From Altererythrobacter epoxidivorans (GTDB lineage: Bacteria; Pseudomonadota; Alphaproteobacteria; Sphingomonadales; Sphingomonadaceae), in assembly GCF_001281485.1 (NCBI RefSeq), contig NZ_CP012669.1, positions 1 through 64,000 of the forward strand: DNA of 64,000 nt, written 5' to 3'. Under the pieces are notes generated by a model. The model had not been told where the DNA came from. It searched no databases and was given only the letters and a program-made list of their open reading frames with translations. The position numbers were made by a program, and so were the translations under genes. Shown piece after piece: positions 34,626 through 43,379 of this stretch; within the stretch, counting starts at the first letter, position 1, and each line of letters starts with the position of its first letter.

Positions 34626-35669
34626 CTAGCTATCCCCAAATAGCGAAAGTTGGCCCAACTGAGCGGGTGAAGGCTTGCCGATCGCCGACCGGACGAAGGC
34701 GTCGAACCGTCTCTGGTCGTGCGGTACGGTGAAGATTTCGCCGGTCGGAAGCCCCATGCCGCGCTCCAGCACCACGCGCTCGTCCGGCCACTCAGGCAAG
34801 CGCAGGCAGGCAATAGGCCGCTCGAGCGCGGTCGCGAAGCGGACCGTATGGGCCGTGCCGCTGCGGCGATTCCATTCGGCTGGGATCAGAATCCGGCCGA
34901 GCGCCGCCTGGAGCCGGTTGCGCTGGACGAAATTCTCGGCGCTGTAGGACGCTGTTGGTAGATACTCGCTGACGATCGCGCCGCCGGTCGCGAGAATATG
35001 ATCGCGCAGTCGACCTGAGCCCTTGGGATAGTCTTCGAGCATGCCGGTGCCCAGCACCGCGATCGTCGGCACGCCAGCGCGTAGCGAGTGTTCATGCGCC
35101 AGTTGATCGATGCCGGCCGCGAGGCCACTGACGGTCGGTACACCCCATTCGCCGAGACAAGCGCCCACATAGCGTGACAGGAAGAAGCCGTCGGCGCTGG
35201 GCTTGCGGGTACCGACGATCGCAATGGACGGCTCGGCAAGGCGCTCGACGCTGCCCTGCACGAAAAGCCAGTGCGGCGGGCGTTCAAGGTCGAGCAAGGC
35301 GGAGGGAAAGCCGGGCGAGCCCCGAAAGAGCAGACCAATGCCGAGCGCTTCGAGATGCTCGGCCAGGCGGTCACCCTGTTCAAGCGCATGCCCGCGAACC
35401 CGCGACCAGTGCCGCTTTGAGATGGCCTTGCCGTCGCTGCCTGCAGGGTTGGACGCCTCTGGCCCATATTCGAGCGCATCGCTGAACGATTTTTTGTCTT
35501 CCGCCATGGCGAACAGGGTTTTCTGACCAATGCCCCGCACCGTCGCGAGAGCGAGAAAGGCACGCTCCTCGTCGATCGTGCCCGCGCTCGGCGGGGTGAG
35601 CGCGGTCGCCGCATGGACGTCGCTGACACGGTCTGGGGGTCCGTCGTGGCTTGGCCGATCCATGCTCAC
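34626..35669 (-). CDS. DprA/SLOG-family protein 1 (ShosA-like)
   Basis: This is a 347-residue protein. A helix-hairpin-helix-like segment (FLALATVRGIGQKTLFAM) precedes the DprA Rossmann/SLOG domain with SIAIVGTRKPSADGFFLSRY, VSGLAAGIDQLAHEHSLRAG and IAVLGTGMLEDYPK, and RNRLQAALGRILIPAEW later. True DprA loads RecA in natural transformation, but here the gene is in an accessory operon with phosphoribosyltransferase genes on both sides. A similar pairing defines ShosTA, where the DprA protein is the antitoxin. It starts at GTG 35669, overlapping the upstream stop in GTGA; ATG 35663 is an alternative. Confidence 0.88.
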   Translation of the reverse strand: MSMDRPSHDGPPDRVSDVHAATALTPPSAGTIDEERAFLALATVRGIGQKTLFAMAEDKKSFSDALEYGPEASNPAGSDGKAISKRHWSRVRGHALEQGDRLAEHLEALGIGLLFRGSPGFPSALLDLERPPHWLFVQGSVERLAEPSIAIVGTRKPSADGFFLSRYVGACLGEWGVPTVSGLAAGIDQLAHEHSLRAGVPTIAVLGTGMLEDYPKGSGRLRDHILATGGAIVSEYLPTASYSAENFVQRNRLQAALGRILIPAEWNRRSGTAHTVRFATALERPIACLRLPEWPDERVVLERGMGLPTGEIFTVPHDQRRFDAFVRSAIGKPSPAQLGQLSLFGDS

Positions 35670-36319
35670 AGGCCTCCGAAGGCAAGTGGATCGTCGGGAA
35701 AAACCCGCCGCGCGACGAAGAGGCCGATGATCGGAACATTCGGGAATCGGGCCGCAAGCGCGGTGTGCATGGCCCGGTAATGGGTTCCGGCTGTCAGGAC
35801 ATCGTCGACGATACCGATTGTCTGCGGTGCCGGGGCGGCAATGGTTTCGTCGATCGCGTAGAGGTCGAGCAGGTCTTCGACGGTGACGCGGTCACCTTGT
35901 CCCGCTTCGTGCGACGCGGTGGTCGAGGCAGCCTGACGGACGAGCGCGCGCACGTCGGGCGCAGGCTGGCGCATTAGCCGGCAGATGCGCTCCATGCGAT
36001 CATCATAATCCGGGTGATCTGTTGCCTTCGACCCGGGCACGGGCACGAGGGTAGCAATGCCGAGCCACGCCGGGTTAAGCGCGGCGCCAAGCGCGCGGCC
36101 GCACGTGCCGATCGCTTGGCCCTTGTACCAATAATGTGGCTGGTCGGCTTGGCTGGGCTTCTTCTTGAGATTGCTGATAAGCTGGTTGGTGGCGCTGAAG
36201 GAATAGTCGCGGTGCGAGGTATATTCGTAGAGATAGTAGCACCGATCCTCGGCCGTCAGGTGATAATGATCCCCGCGGCTCGTCTCATCGATCTGCGAGA
36301 GCCGGACAACGTCAACCAA
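35666..36319 (-). CDS. Phosphoribosyltransferase-like protein (ShosT-like)
   Basis: This is a 217-residue protein. The PRPP-binding loop QTIGIVDDVLTAGTHYRA (D172, D173) is the hallmark of type I phosphoribosyltransferases. The front half carries ATLVPVPGSKAT, often seen in ComF-like members, though the ComF zinc finger is absent. A short acidic loop leads into a hydrophobic end. It overlaps the 3' end of DprA-like gene 2 by eight bases and the start of DprA-like gene 1 by four, so all are co-translated. The role as nucleotide-targeting effector is inferred from the ShosTA parallel. Confidence 0.82.
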   Translation of the reverse strand: MVDVVRLSQIDETSRGDHYHLTAEDRCYYLYEYTSHRDYSFSATNQLISNLKKKPSQADQPHYWYKGQAIGTCGRALGAALNPAWLGIATLVPVPGSKATDHPDYDDRMERICRLMRQPAPDVRALVRQAASTTASHEAGQGDRVTVEDLLDLYAIDETIAAPAPQTIGIVDDVLTAGTHYRAMHTALAARFPNVPIIGLFVARRVFPDDPLAFGGL

Positions 36320-37205
36320 GGGCGCTCCAGATGTCGTCGGGCGTCTTCACGCGCACTGCACCTTCGGCTTCGAAGCGGGCTGGCCACGTGATGTCCGTCC
36401 GCTGGAAGCAATTGTCGAGAATGAAGAGCTTGCGGCCCTGATGGAGCGCGGCGCGCGCCTGGGTCAGCGTGCCCGACGTATCGCCAGCCTCGACGATGAT
36501 CGTGCCCTCGGTGAGAGCGCTCATCGTGACATTGCGCTCGGGGAAGAAAAGCCGGTTATGCTGGGGTGCCTGCTTGGCGTAGCGAAGAACTGGCACCTGC
36601 GAGATCAGCAGATGATCGCGGGCGATCACCTCTTGCAGATCGGCATTCTCCTTGGGGTAGCAGGATCCAAGCGGCGTCCCGACCACGGAAATGGTGCGTC
36701 CGCCGCGCGCGATCGCGCCGCGATGGGCGGCCGAATCGACGCCCTTGGCAAGGCCAGAGACGACCGTGAAATCGCGATCGACGAGTTCGCGTGCAAGCCG
36801 CTCGGCGCGACGGATACCATCGGGCGAGGCCTCGCGGCTGCCGACGACGGCCACGCACCGGGTTTCGGTGATCTCCCAGGCGCCGCGATAATAGAGAAGC
36901 TCGACTGGGTGGCGCGCGTCGCGCAGCTTTGCGGGATAGTCACCGGCATGATGGATGCGGACGCCAAACTGATGGACACCGGCCTTCTTGAGCTTCGCCA
37001 TCACCTCGGCCGCGCACTGCTCGGCAAGCTGGGCGGGCACGAAGTCGGACGGAAGCGCTTCGGCATCGAGCGCAAAGCGATCGGCCAGGGTTTTGAAGGT
37101 CGCGCCCTTTTCCAGCCAAAGGGCCTCATAGGCGCCGAGCTCTCGGCGCGGCGAGATTGGCGCCAGCGCTGGTCCTGAATCGTTAAGGGCGAGACGCATG
37201 CTCAT
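36312..37205 (-). CDS. DprA/SLOG-family protein 2 (ShosA-like)
   Basis: This is a 297-residue protein and the first gene of the operon. A helical N terminus (LGAYEALWLEKGATFKTLAD) precedes a full DprA domain: RCVAVVGSREASPDGIRRAE, VVSGLAKGVDSAAHRGAIAR, ISVVGTPLGSCYPKEN and GTIIVEAGDTSGTLTQAR. It is more canonical than DprA-like protein 1, and the two are not close copies, so this is not a recent duplication. ATG 37205 was chosen over upstream frames that lack family similarity; ATG 37199 is possible. The promoter must lie in the 240 bases before the divergent gene at 37448. Confidence 0.88.
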   Translation of the reverse strand: MSMRLALNDSGPALAPISPRRELGAYEALWLEKGATFKTLADRFALDAEALPSDFVPAQLAEQCAAEVMAKLKKAGVHQFGVRIHHAGDYPAKLRDARHPVELLYYRGAWEITETRCVAVVGSREASPDGIRRAERLARELVDRDFTVVSGLAKGVDSAAHRGAIARGGRTISVVGTPLGSCYPKENADLQEVIARDHLLISQVPVLRYAKQAPQHNRLFFPERNVTMSALTEGTIIVEAGDTSGTLTQARAALHQGRKLFILDNCFQRTDITWPARFEAEGAVRVKTPDDIWSALG

Positions 37206-37447
37206 GCGGCCCTTGCGTCGGTTGAATACATGTGTCCCATCCGGGCTTGTCCTTCCCCTCGGTGCCAGCCTCGGCTTGACAGATGTGAAGCCAAGGACGT
37301 GCCAAGGCAAGTGAAACGTCCGCGCGCTGCTCCAGGTGCCGCGATACGAGACGAAATGTCCTCAACAGCCGCTCAATAATGTTCTTCATTTGTTTCAAAG
37401 TCAATGTGGGGCTTGGTCAAGCAAGTCCCTTCGCATAGGTTGGGTCG

Positions 37448-38269
37448 ATGCGGGATGAAGATGACGATCGGAAAAGGAAACGGTGGGAGGACGCTGAGGA
37501 GGAGCGCCACTATTGGGAATCGATCGAGGACGAAAAGCGGGAAGAAGAAGAGAAAGCGGCGCAGGCACAAGCTGACGCCATAGAGGCCATGGAAACGTGG
37601 TTCTTCGAGCAGTTCGAAGATCCGCAAGTCGAGATGCCTCGCGACAGCGAGGAGCAGAGCTTCATCTTTCCGTGGGGTGGCCCGTTCGAAGCAAGCGATG
37701 TCCTCCACGGCGAGTTTTCACACCGGTTCGACGAAGCGACCATCATGGCGGCGGTCGAGCATATCGAGCGCGACGGCACAGTCGAATAGGCGCCAACCTC
37801 GCACGGCGACTTCTATGAGCATCCGGACAGCGAACCTGACGAAGAGCCCGAAGCGACGCGCGTGGAGTTGACGGGCCGCATCCTGGATCGTCTCGACCAG
37901 CTTGAAGCGGCGATCGCGGCAATGCCTGGGCAGCCGGGCAATATTGGCCACAATGCGCTGCCAGAAGAGATTGGTCTGCCGCCATACGGCGACGAGGAAG
38001 TGGCGGAGATCAAAGCGGCGATTGCCGAGACGCGTACGGAACTGGCTGAGGTCGACCCCGACGCCGCCGTGCTTGCCACCCAGTCTCGTCGATTCGAGCA
38101 ATGGGGCAAGAAACTTGGCCTGTGGCTCGCCAAGAAAGGCGATCTGGCGGTCGACGAGCTCATCAAGAACGGCATCAAGGCTGTTACATGGGCCGGCGCG
38201 CTCACGCTATTCGGTGACCTGGCGCATGACCTTTTCGCGCTGGCCAAGGCCTTGCTCGCTCATTTCTAA
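37448..38269 (+). pseudogene. Conserved-looking coiled-coil gene interrupted by one in-frame TAG
   Basis: One frame runs from ATG 37448 to TAA at 38267-38269 and is broken only by TAG at 37787-37789. The first part (113 codons) is highly charged and glutamate-rich (KRKRWEDAEEERHYWESIED); the part after the stop continues in the same frame (APTSHGDFYEHPDSEPDEEP, then a coiled coil and hydrophobic end with WAGALTLFGDLAHDLFALAK). TAG could come from TGG by a single change. Either the gene is inactivated, or translation restarts at an internal site (for example ATG/GTG near 37862), or the stop is read through. I do not recognise the family. Confidence 0.65.
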
Positions 38270-38985
38270 GCTTCATCGTCTGCGACATCGCTGTCGCAGA
38301 GCCGCGCGAAATTCGGGGCTGCGGTGCTTAGCTCCGCATAGAGCGGCATGACGAGCATGAGCGAGGTCGCGAGGCACTCAATCAGAAGCCAGGCGCGGCG
38401 CGCATATTGCTCACCGCGCGGCGTGAAGGTCGCGCCGAGCCGGACAATGTCGAGCACTGCGAACGAGGATGCGGTCCCTGCGTCATTGGGATGGGCATAT
38501 TCGCTCAGCTGATCATAGAGCGCGCGGAATGCCGGCAGCGTCTTCGTGAGCTTGTCGACGGCGTTCAGAATGTTGATGGCGTCGGGCCGGTCGTCACGGA
38601 CGCGCGAGCCCATCAGCATGCTCATCAGCGTCGCGTCCAGCGTCTCGATATCACCACCTTCATAGCGGGTGACCAAAGGGTGGAGGCTGTTGAGGGCGGC
38701 GATCGACTCGATCGTCGCTCGGGTGAGGACGATGCCGGCGACATGGTCGTCCCGATCATAGGCGTCGAGTGCGGATCGTCCCAATTCCTCTATCCGCCAG
38801 AGCAGGCTGTCACGATAAAGCGTTGCCTTGAACGGCAGCTTGGAGCGGCGCGCGGTGCGACGCGCGTCGAGCGCTTGCGGCCTTGCCGCCGCGATCTGGG
38901 CGAGCGCGGCTCCGGCACTTGCCCGGCTCGCCTCATGGTCCCATTTGAGGGCGACATCGTCATTGTCCATGGATCCCATGTTCAT
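38266..38985 (-). CDS. Uncharacterised helical protein
   Basis: This is a 239-residue, mostly helical protein. RATIESIAALNSLHPLVTRY and AFRALYDQLSEYAHPNDAGT resemble proteins that are loosely HEPN- or DUF5677-like, but no catalytic RxxxxH motif is clear. The end is hydrophobic (LLIECLATSLMLVMPLYAEL). It converges on the interrupted gene, overlapping it by four bases, and is followed upstream on the same strand by the protease gene. ATG 38985, 38979 or 38970 may be the start. No function is assigned. Confidence 0.65.
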   Translation of the reverse strand: MNMGSMDNDDVALKWDHEASRASAGAALAQIAAARPQALDARRTARRSKLPFKATLYRDSLLWRIEELGRSALDAYDRDDHVAGIVLTRATIESIAALNSLHPLVTRYEGGDIETLDATLMSMLMGSRVRDDRPDAINILNAVDKLTKTLPAFRALYDQLSEYAHPNDAGTASSFAVLDIVRLGATFTPRGEQYARRAWLLIECLATSLMLVMPLYAELSTAAPNFARLCDSDVADDEA

Positions 38986-39152
38986 GAACGGTGGCGCGAC
39001 GTCCAGTCAGCCGTCACCGAAGCGCCAGACAGGGAGGCCCGCTTTGCGCGCTATGTTGGCGCTAATACCGGCGCCGGGAAAATCGCTGGTAGTTGCTTGA
39101 TCATCGGATCGGGCACCGCCCTCTGGGCATCCAACGCGGACGAACTTTTGAT

Positions 39153-40292
39153 TCAGTCGCCCCGCCAAGTATCGAGTTGCCAATTGCTGTGCTCGGTGGC
39201 TACCTCGAGATAGCGCGACGCCAAGAACTGAGCGCGGGCGGAATCAGCTGCCGCGATCAGCTTAGCCGGCGCAGGATTGTCGGCCGGTGTGAACCAGACG
39301 AGACCGGTTTCGCGCTTGTGAACACGCGGTGAGACGATGGCGGCGAAGGCGTCGAGCGCCGCTTGCAGGACGCCATCGTCGTTGCATGCCATTTCCACGA
39401 AGACGTCGCGATTATCATCCATCACATAAATGTGTGCGTCGTAGACATAGGAGCTGAGGCTGGTGGTTTCATGCTTTGAAAAGCGCATCGCCACGAGCGT
39501 CTCAGAGTATCGTCCGGGAACGCCATAGCTCAGACTGAAGCCGTACTTTTCCGCGGCAAGATCTACCGCCGGCGTGATGGAAAGCAGGCTGTTATAGCCG
39601 GTCTCGACCAGCGATTTGTCTGTACCGAGGCTTTCGGTAACGAGCGCCAGCGCGATACCGGAGCGGTCGAGCGCGACGCCGCCGCTGAAGCCCCCGCGCG
39701 CCATGGTTGAGGCGATGAAGTGGCTCGCAGGTGAATGTCGGACGCGCACGACCGCGTTGATTTGCCCCAGCGTTGCGACCTGCACAGGAATGGTCGTGTA
39801 CGGGATCGGCGGGTATCCGAGGATGAGGATGTCGGCGAGGACGAGATCGTGCTCCTCGAGGTCATACTCGGTGTGCTGGCTCACCGAGATCGCTGGCAAT
39901 GGCGTGTTACCGACATCGACGCGGAAGACGGCGACGTCGATATTCTCGGGCCCGAAATGCGGGCCTTCTACGATTGTCAGCCGGCGCGGGGCGATCGCGT
40001 CGGAGTTGGCTTGCTCCTTCGGGTAGGCAGACTTGGTGGTTGCGACTTCCTTGATGGTCAGGCCTTCGACGACATGGCGCGCGGTGACGAATATCCCGTT
40101 ACCGATGTGGAAGCAGGAGCCGATGCCCTCATCGCCCTTTGAATCCACAACGGCAACATAGGCGACAGCTCCGGCTGCGCGAATATAGGTTTCGTGAAAC
40201 TGGCTTTTCTCAAAGTCCATTTGCAAATTCCGGGCAATTTCCGAGGCCGAAAGGCTTGAGACTGATTTAGCGGAACGGTGTTCGTTGCTCAA
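39153..40292 (-). CDS. Trypsin-like serine protease
   Basis: This is a 379-residue protein. A chymotrypsin/HtrA-type domain shows the catalytic triad: H73 in IFVTARHVVEG, D119 in NIDVAVFRVD and S203 in ARGGFSGGVALD. No signal peptide or PDZ domain is visible, so it is probably cytoplasmic, which fits a defence or effector-activating protease more than periplasmic quality control. The C-terminal 150 residues are unrecognised. The most upstream start is TTG 40292; ATG 40220 is an alternative that keeps the whole protease domain. It lies in tandem with the helical unknown, 167 bases upstream. Confidence 0.82.
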   Translation of the reverse strand: MSNEHRSAKSVSSLSASEIARNLQMDFEKSQFHETYIRAAGAVAYVAVVDSKGDEGIGSCFHIGNGIFVTARHVVEGLTIKEVATTKSAYPKEQANSDAIAPRRLTIVEGPHFGPENIDVAVFRVDVGNTPLPAISVSQHTEYDLEEHDLVLADILILGYPPIPYTTIPVQVATLGQINAVVRVRHSPASHFIASTMARGGFSGGVALDRSGIALALVTESLGTDKSLVETGYNSLLSITPAVDLAAEKYGFSLSYGVPGRYSETLVAMRFSKHETTSLSSYVYDAHIYVMDDNRDVFVEMACNDDGVLQAALDAFAAIVSPRVHKRETGLVWFTPADNPAPAKLIAAADSARAQFLASRYLEVATEHSNWQLDTWRGD

Positions 40293-40773
40293 TCTGGGGC
40301 TGGATCACCGCGCCCCGTGCCCGCGATCAGCGGGCAAAAAGATCATATTCCCAGAGCATCATCGAGGGGCGTCCGCTAGGTACGAGCCCTACTGCCGCTT
40401 ATATCGCCAGCGGTCATCTGGAGGTTGTTGTGCGAACGACCGGGTCTGGTCGACATCTGTCGGAAAAGCGGGACGTCTGCTGCTGGGATCGAAAATCTCA
40501 CGCTGAGCGTCGGGTATCGGTCGGACCCGGAAGACTACACCAACGCATTCGAATGTCAGCTATCCCGTTTTCGAGACTGTGAAGCTGCCTTTCGGGACTG
40601 TCCGACATTTTGGACAGATTGAGCCGAGTGATCCGATGACCGCATTCAGGAGATCAGAGGCATCTCTTCTATGGCCGGCGAGAGGGCGCTTAGCGTTCCA
40701 TTAAACGAGAGGGGAGGGAGCTTTGCTCTTCCTGAGCCGGGACAACTCCGTTCCGGCGATCAGGAGATCTCCC
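40293..40773. other. Intergenic region between cargo A and ardC
   Basis: These 481 bases contain no convincing gene; the short open frames found have neither a ribosome binding site nor family features. A hairpin CTGTCC/GGACAG lies at 40598-40617. Two CG(A/G)GACTGT words stand near 40572 and 40593. The ardC leader occupies the last 68 bases. The protease promoter must lie near 40293-40400. Confidence 0.5.
40706..40773 (+). promoter_or_regulatory. GA-rich leader of ardC
   Basis: Box GAGAGGGGAGGGAGC at 40706-40720 is followed by hairpin GAGC-TTT-GCTC (40717-40727) and ribosome binding site ATCAGGAG (about 40759-40767) before ATG 40774. It matches the ParB-like leader at 28224-28299 in box, hairpin and Shine-Dalgarno. 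Confidence 0.5.
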
Positions 40774-41703
40774 ATGACCAAGTCCCGCCGCTCTGTTTCG
40801 ACATCGCCTGCCCAGCGCATTACCGCCGCCATCATCGAGAAGCTCGAGGAAGGAACAAAACCCTGGGTCAAGCCTTGGCGAGGTGTGCCGGTCTCCCGGC
40901 CCTTGCGCTCCTGCGGGACGCCCTACCGCGGCATGAACACCTTCTGGCTGTGGATTGTTGCCGATGGCTGTGGCTACGGCTCGCCATACTGGATGACGTA
41001 CCGCCAGTGCCAGGCGCTCGGCGGACAGGTTCGCAAGGGTGAGAAATCGACCATCGCGATCTTCTACAAAAGCTACACCAAGGAGGTCGAGACTGCCGAA
41101 GGCGAAGCGGACATCGAGAACCGGCGCGTGCTCAAGGCCTATGCCGTGTTCAATGCCGACCAGTGCGACGGCCTCCCCGAGTTCTATCATCCCAAGCCGC
41201 TGGTTGCCGCACTGGAGCCCGAAGGACGCGAAGACCGGCTCGATGGCTTCTTTGCCGATATCGGCGCAGACCTGCGCCATCATGGTGCGCAGGCCTATTA
41301 CGAGCCGCAGCGCGACCGGGTCACCATGCCGCCAGCCGAACTCTTCGATGCCTACGACCACTACTACGCAACGCTCGCACACGAGCTGTCGCACTGGACG
41401 GGGCATCCCTCGCGGCTCGACCGCGATCTCAAAAACCGCTTCGGCAGCGATGCCTATGCTGCCGAGGAACTGATCGCCGAACTGTCCTCGGCCATTCTTG
41501 GGGCCGAACTGGGTCTTCCGGTCACCCACCTCGACCACCACGCCAGCTACATCGCCTCCTGGCTCAAGATCCTCAAATCGGACGAGCGTGCGATCCTCAC
41601 CGCTGCGGCCAAGGCCGAGGAAGCGGCCAGCCTGTTACTTGACCTAGGGGGTCACCGATCCAGCGAAAGCGAGCCCGACGTCGATCTCGCTGATGCAGCC
41701 TGA
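40774..41703 (+). CDS. ArdC-family antirestriction protein (zincin)
   Basis: This is a 309-residue protein of the ArdC family. The N-terminal single-stranded-DNA-binding domain (RITAAIIEKLEEGTKPWVKPW, RGMNTFWLW, GQVRKGEKSTIAIFY) is followed by a metallopeptidase-like domain with HELSH (203-207) and a downstream EELIAELSSAILGAELG glutamate motif. ArdC proteins protect incoming single-stranded DNA and blunt host restriction during conjugation. The position next to TraD, the relaxase and SSB fits. ATG 40774 was chosen from the ATCAGGAG site; the longer upstream frame lies in the leader. Confidence 0.92.
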   Translation: MTKSRRSVSTSPAQRITAAIIEKLEEGTKPWVKPWRGVPVSRPLRSCGTPYRGMNTFWLWIVADGCGYGSPYWMTYRQCQALGGQVRKGEKSTIAIFYKSYTKEVETAEGEADIENRRVLKAYAVFNADQCDGLPEFYHPKPLVAALEPEGREDRLDGFFADIGADLRHHGAQAYYEPQRDRVTMPPAELFDAYDHYYATLAHELSHWTGHPSRLDRDLKNRFGSDAYAAEELIAELSSAILGAELGLPVTHLDHHASYIASWLKILKSDERAILTAAAKAEEAASLLLDLGGHRSSESEPDVDLADAA

Positions 41704-41714
41704 GGAGCAGTGAG

Positions 41715-42155
41715 ATGGGACGTTCCGTCAGCTATCCGCCCGGCTCCGTGGTGGCCTTTCGCCTGCTCGATGACAGCGAAGACGAAGATATCGACTGGGT
41801 CTACGAGTGCCTCGTCGACGAGGTCATCGATGCCGCGAAAGCGGCCTTTCCTTCGTTCGAGCGCTTCGATGGATGGCGCGGCCGCGAGGATCGCATCCTC
41901 CTGCGCAACGCCTTCGCCGATTGCGGCGTATCGACTTATTGCGGGCTCGCCGCGATCTGGCTCGCCGAGCGCGACGATCCCCAGTACTGGGAGGCCGATT
42001 TCTACAACCCGCGAACGGCCAGGGCACGGCACTGGCTTGGCCAGGTCTCGGGTAGGTTCATCGACCTGTTCGGTGACTTGCGCCTGGTCGGGCGCCTCTC
42101 GAATGGCGAAGCGATCTTCGAGCGCTCCCGATCCACCTGCGCCACCGGATTCTGA
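41715..42155 (+). CDS. Uncharacterised element protein
   Basis: This is a 146-residue protein with an acidic N-terminal third (FRLLDDSEDEDIDWVYECLVDE) and a hydrophobic core. It has no recognised motif. GAGGAG seven bases before ATG 41715 and a gap of only 11 bases after ardC suggest the same operon. I recall similar unnamed proteins beside ArdC in sphingomonad elements. Confidence 0.65.
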   Translation: MGRSVSYPPGSVVAFRLLDDSEDEDIDWVYECLVDEVIDAAKAAFPSFERFDGWRGREDRILLRNAFADCGVSTYCGLAAIWLAERDDPQYWEADFYNPRTARARHWLGQVSGRFIDLFGDLRLVGRLSNGEAIFERSRSTCATGF

Positions 42156-42211
42156 TCCAGCCTCATCCTTGTCCGCCGGGAGAGGCCCTTGGGCCGGTCG
42201 GGGCGCGCCGC

Positions 42212-42263
42212 AACCTGCGGCCCGTCGGCCCGTGTTACCCGCGCCAGCCTAGGGCCGCAGGTT
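42212..42263. repeat. Perfect 12-bp inverted repeat upstream of the DUF2493 gene
   Basis: AACCTGCGGCCC (42212-42223) is matched exactly in reverse complement by GGGCCGCAGGTT (42252-42263), leaving a 28-base loop. It lies in the 219-base gap before the DUF2493 gene and has no downstream T run, so a simple terminator is unlikely; a structured leader or protein-binding site is possible. Confidence 0.6.
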
Positions 42264-42374
42264 TCCCGCTACGCGGTGCGCCTTGCCCCTTTCCCCGGCC
42301 CTGATCGGGCTCCGGCGGACAGGCCCGAGGCAATGGTGCCTCCTCTCCTTGTCCCCGCGATCAGGAGACACACC

Positions 42375-43310
42375 ATGTACGACAGCTTCATCGATCAGTT
42401 GAGCGGCCTCGACCTTTCAGGCCTCAGCATCAGACCAGCCCCCTTCAACGAGACCGATTTTCCCTGCGAGGACGCGATCGACCAGACGCTTGGCGCCGTA
42501 TGGTCCGACCTTTTCGCGATGTTTTCCGACACGGCCCTTGAGGCCGATGCCGAGGATATTGCTTGGGGCGTGGTCAATCTCTTTCACCGCGCAGCCAGCC
42601 GCAAGTCGGCTCAACTTGATCGGGCCAGCGACGAGATCCGGGTCCTCATCGCATCTGCCGATGGCTCCGAAGTGCATTCGAGCAATCTGGAAGAGCAGGT
42701 CGAGCGCGCGCAGGCCGCCGAGGCCAGCATGCTGGCCTTCGAGCAGATGCGTGAGGCGGCGGCAGCACTGTACCGCGACGAGACCGGTTCCTCGTGGAAG
42801 CCCATTTCGGGCTCGCGCACGAGCCATTCGCGCCACCTTACTTCGGCTGTGATCGATGCCCGCGATTTCCTCCGCGCACGTGCTGAGAACCGGCGTCACG
42901 CTCTGATTCCGGAAGGAACTCCGGTCGTTTTCACCGGTGGTCGCCAGAGCTTCGAGAGCGCCGAGGATGCGCGTGTCTACGCCGATAATATCTGGGCGAC
43001 GCTCGACAAGGTTCGCGATGCGGTTCCCGATCTCTTCCTGGTCCATGGCGGCGACGGTAAGGGAGCCGATCGTCTGGCCGCGAGCTGGGCTGAACGCCGC
43101 GAAGTGCAGCAACTGACCTATTCGCTCGATCGTCGGCTTGGTGCGCGCGCCGGGTTCAAGCGCAACGAGCAGATGCTCTCGCTCAATCCGCGTTATGTCG
43201 TCGCCTTTCCGGGCAATGGCGTGACCGAACGGCTGGTGATCGATGCCAAGACGCGCCGGATCACCGTGGTCGATCGTCGCGGCCTCTTGGGCACCACTCC
43301 CGGGTCGTGA
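42375..43310 (+). CDS. DUF2493 (SLOG-like) protein
   Basis: This is a 311-residue protein. A helical N-terminal half precedes a DUF2493 domain with PVVFTGGRQSF, LFLVHGGDGKGADRLAASWA and the C-terminal NQMLSLNPRYVVAFPG-like stretch (here NEQMLSLNPRYVVAFPGNG), which is a Rossmann/SLOG-type nucleotide-binding fold. The DUF2493 family is common on plasmids and elements; its ligand is unknown. ATG 42375 has the shared ATCAGGAG ribosome binding site. Confidence 0.85.
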   Translation: MYDSFIDQLSGLDLSGLSIRPAPFNETDFPCEDAIDQTLGAVWSDLFAMFSDTALEADAEDIAWGVVNLFHRAASRKSAQLDRASDEIRVLIASADGSEVHSSNLEEQVERAQAAEASMLAFEQMREAAAALYRDETGSSWKPISGSRTSHSRHLTSAVIDARDFLRARAENRRHALIPEGTPVVFTGGRQSFESAEDARVYADNIWATLDKVRDAVPDLFLVHGGDGKGADRLAASWAERREVQQLTYSLDRRLGARAGFKRNEQMLSLNPRYVVAFPGNGVTERLVIDAKTRRITVVDRRGLLGTTPGS

Positions 43311-43379
43311 GGGCCCTTCGTCAGCCATATCTGAATTGCCTGGATGTGCATTCGGCGCCGACCCGACTATGGACCGGTC

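Noticed and set aside
34626..37205. DprA-like genes as natural-competence genes
   Set aside because: Two copies alternate with phosphoribosyltransferases inside a mobile element with no com genes; the chromosomal dprA is expected elsewhere.
38407..39213. A 268-codon plus-strand open frame
   Set aside because: It is antisense to the helical unknown gene at 38266-38985 and has no convincing start or motif; the minus-strand protein has normal composition.
40425..40622. A 65-codon plus-strand frame in the gap before ardC
   Set aside because: No ribosome binding site, cysteine-rich random-looking composition, and it overlaps a hairpin; probably chance.
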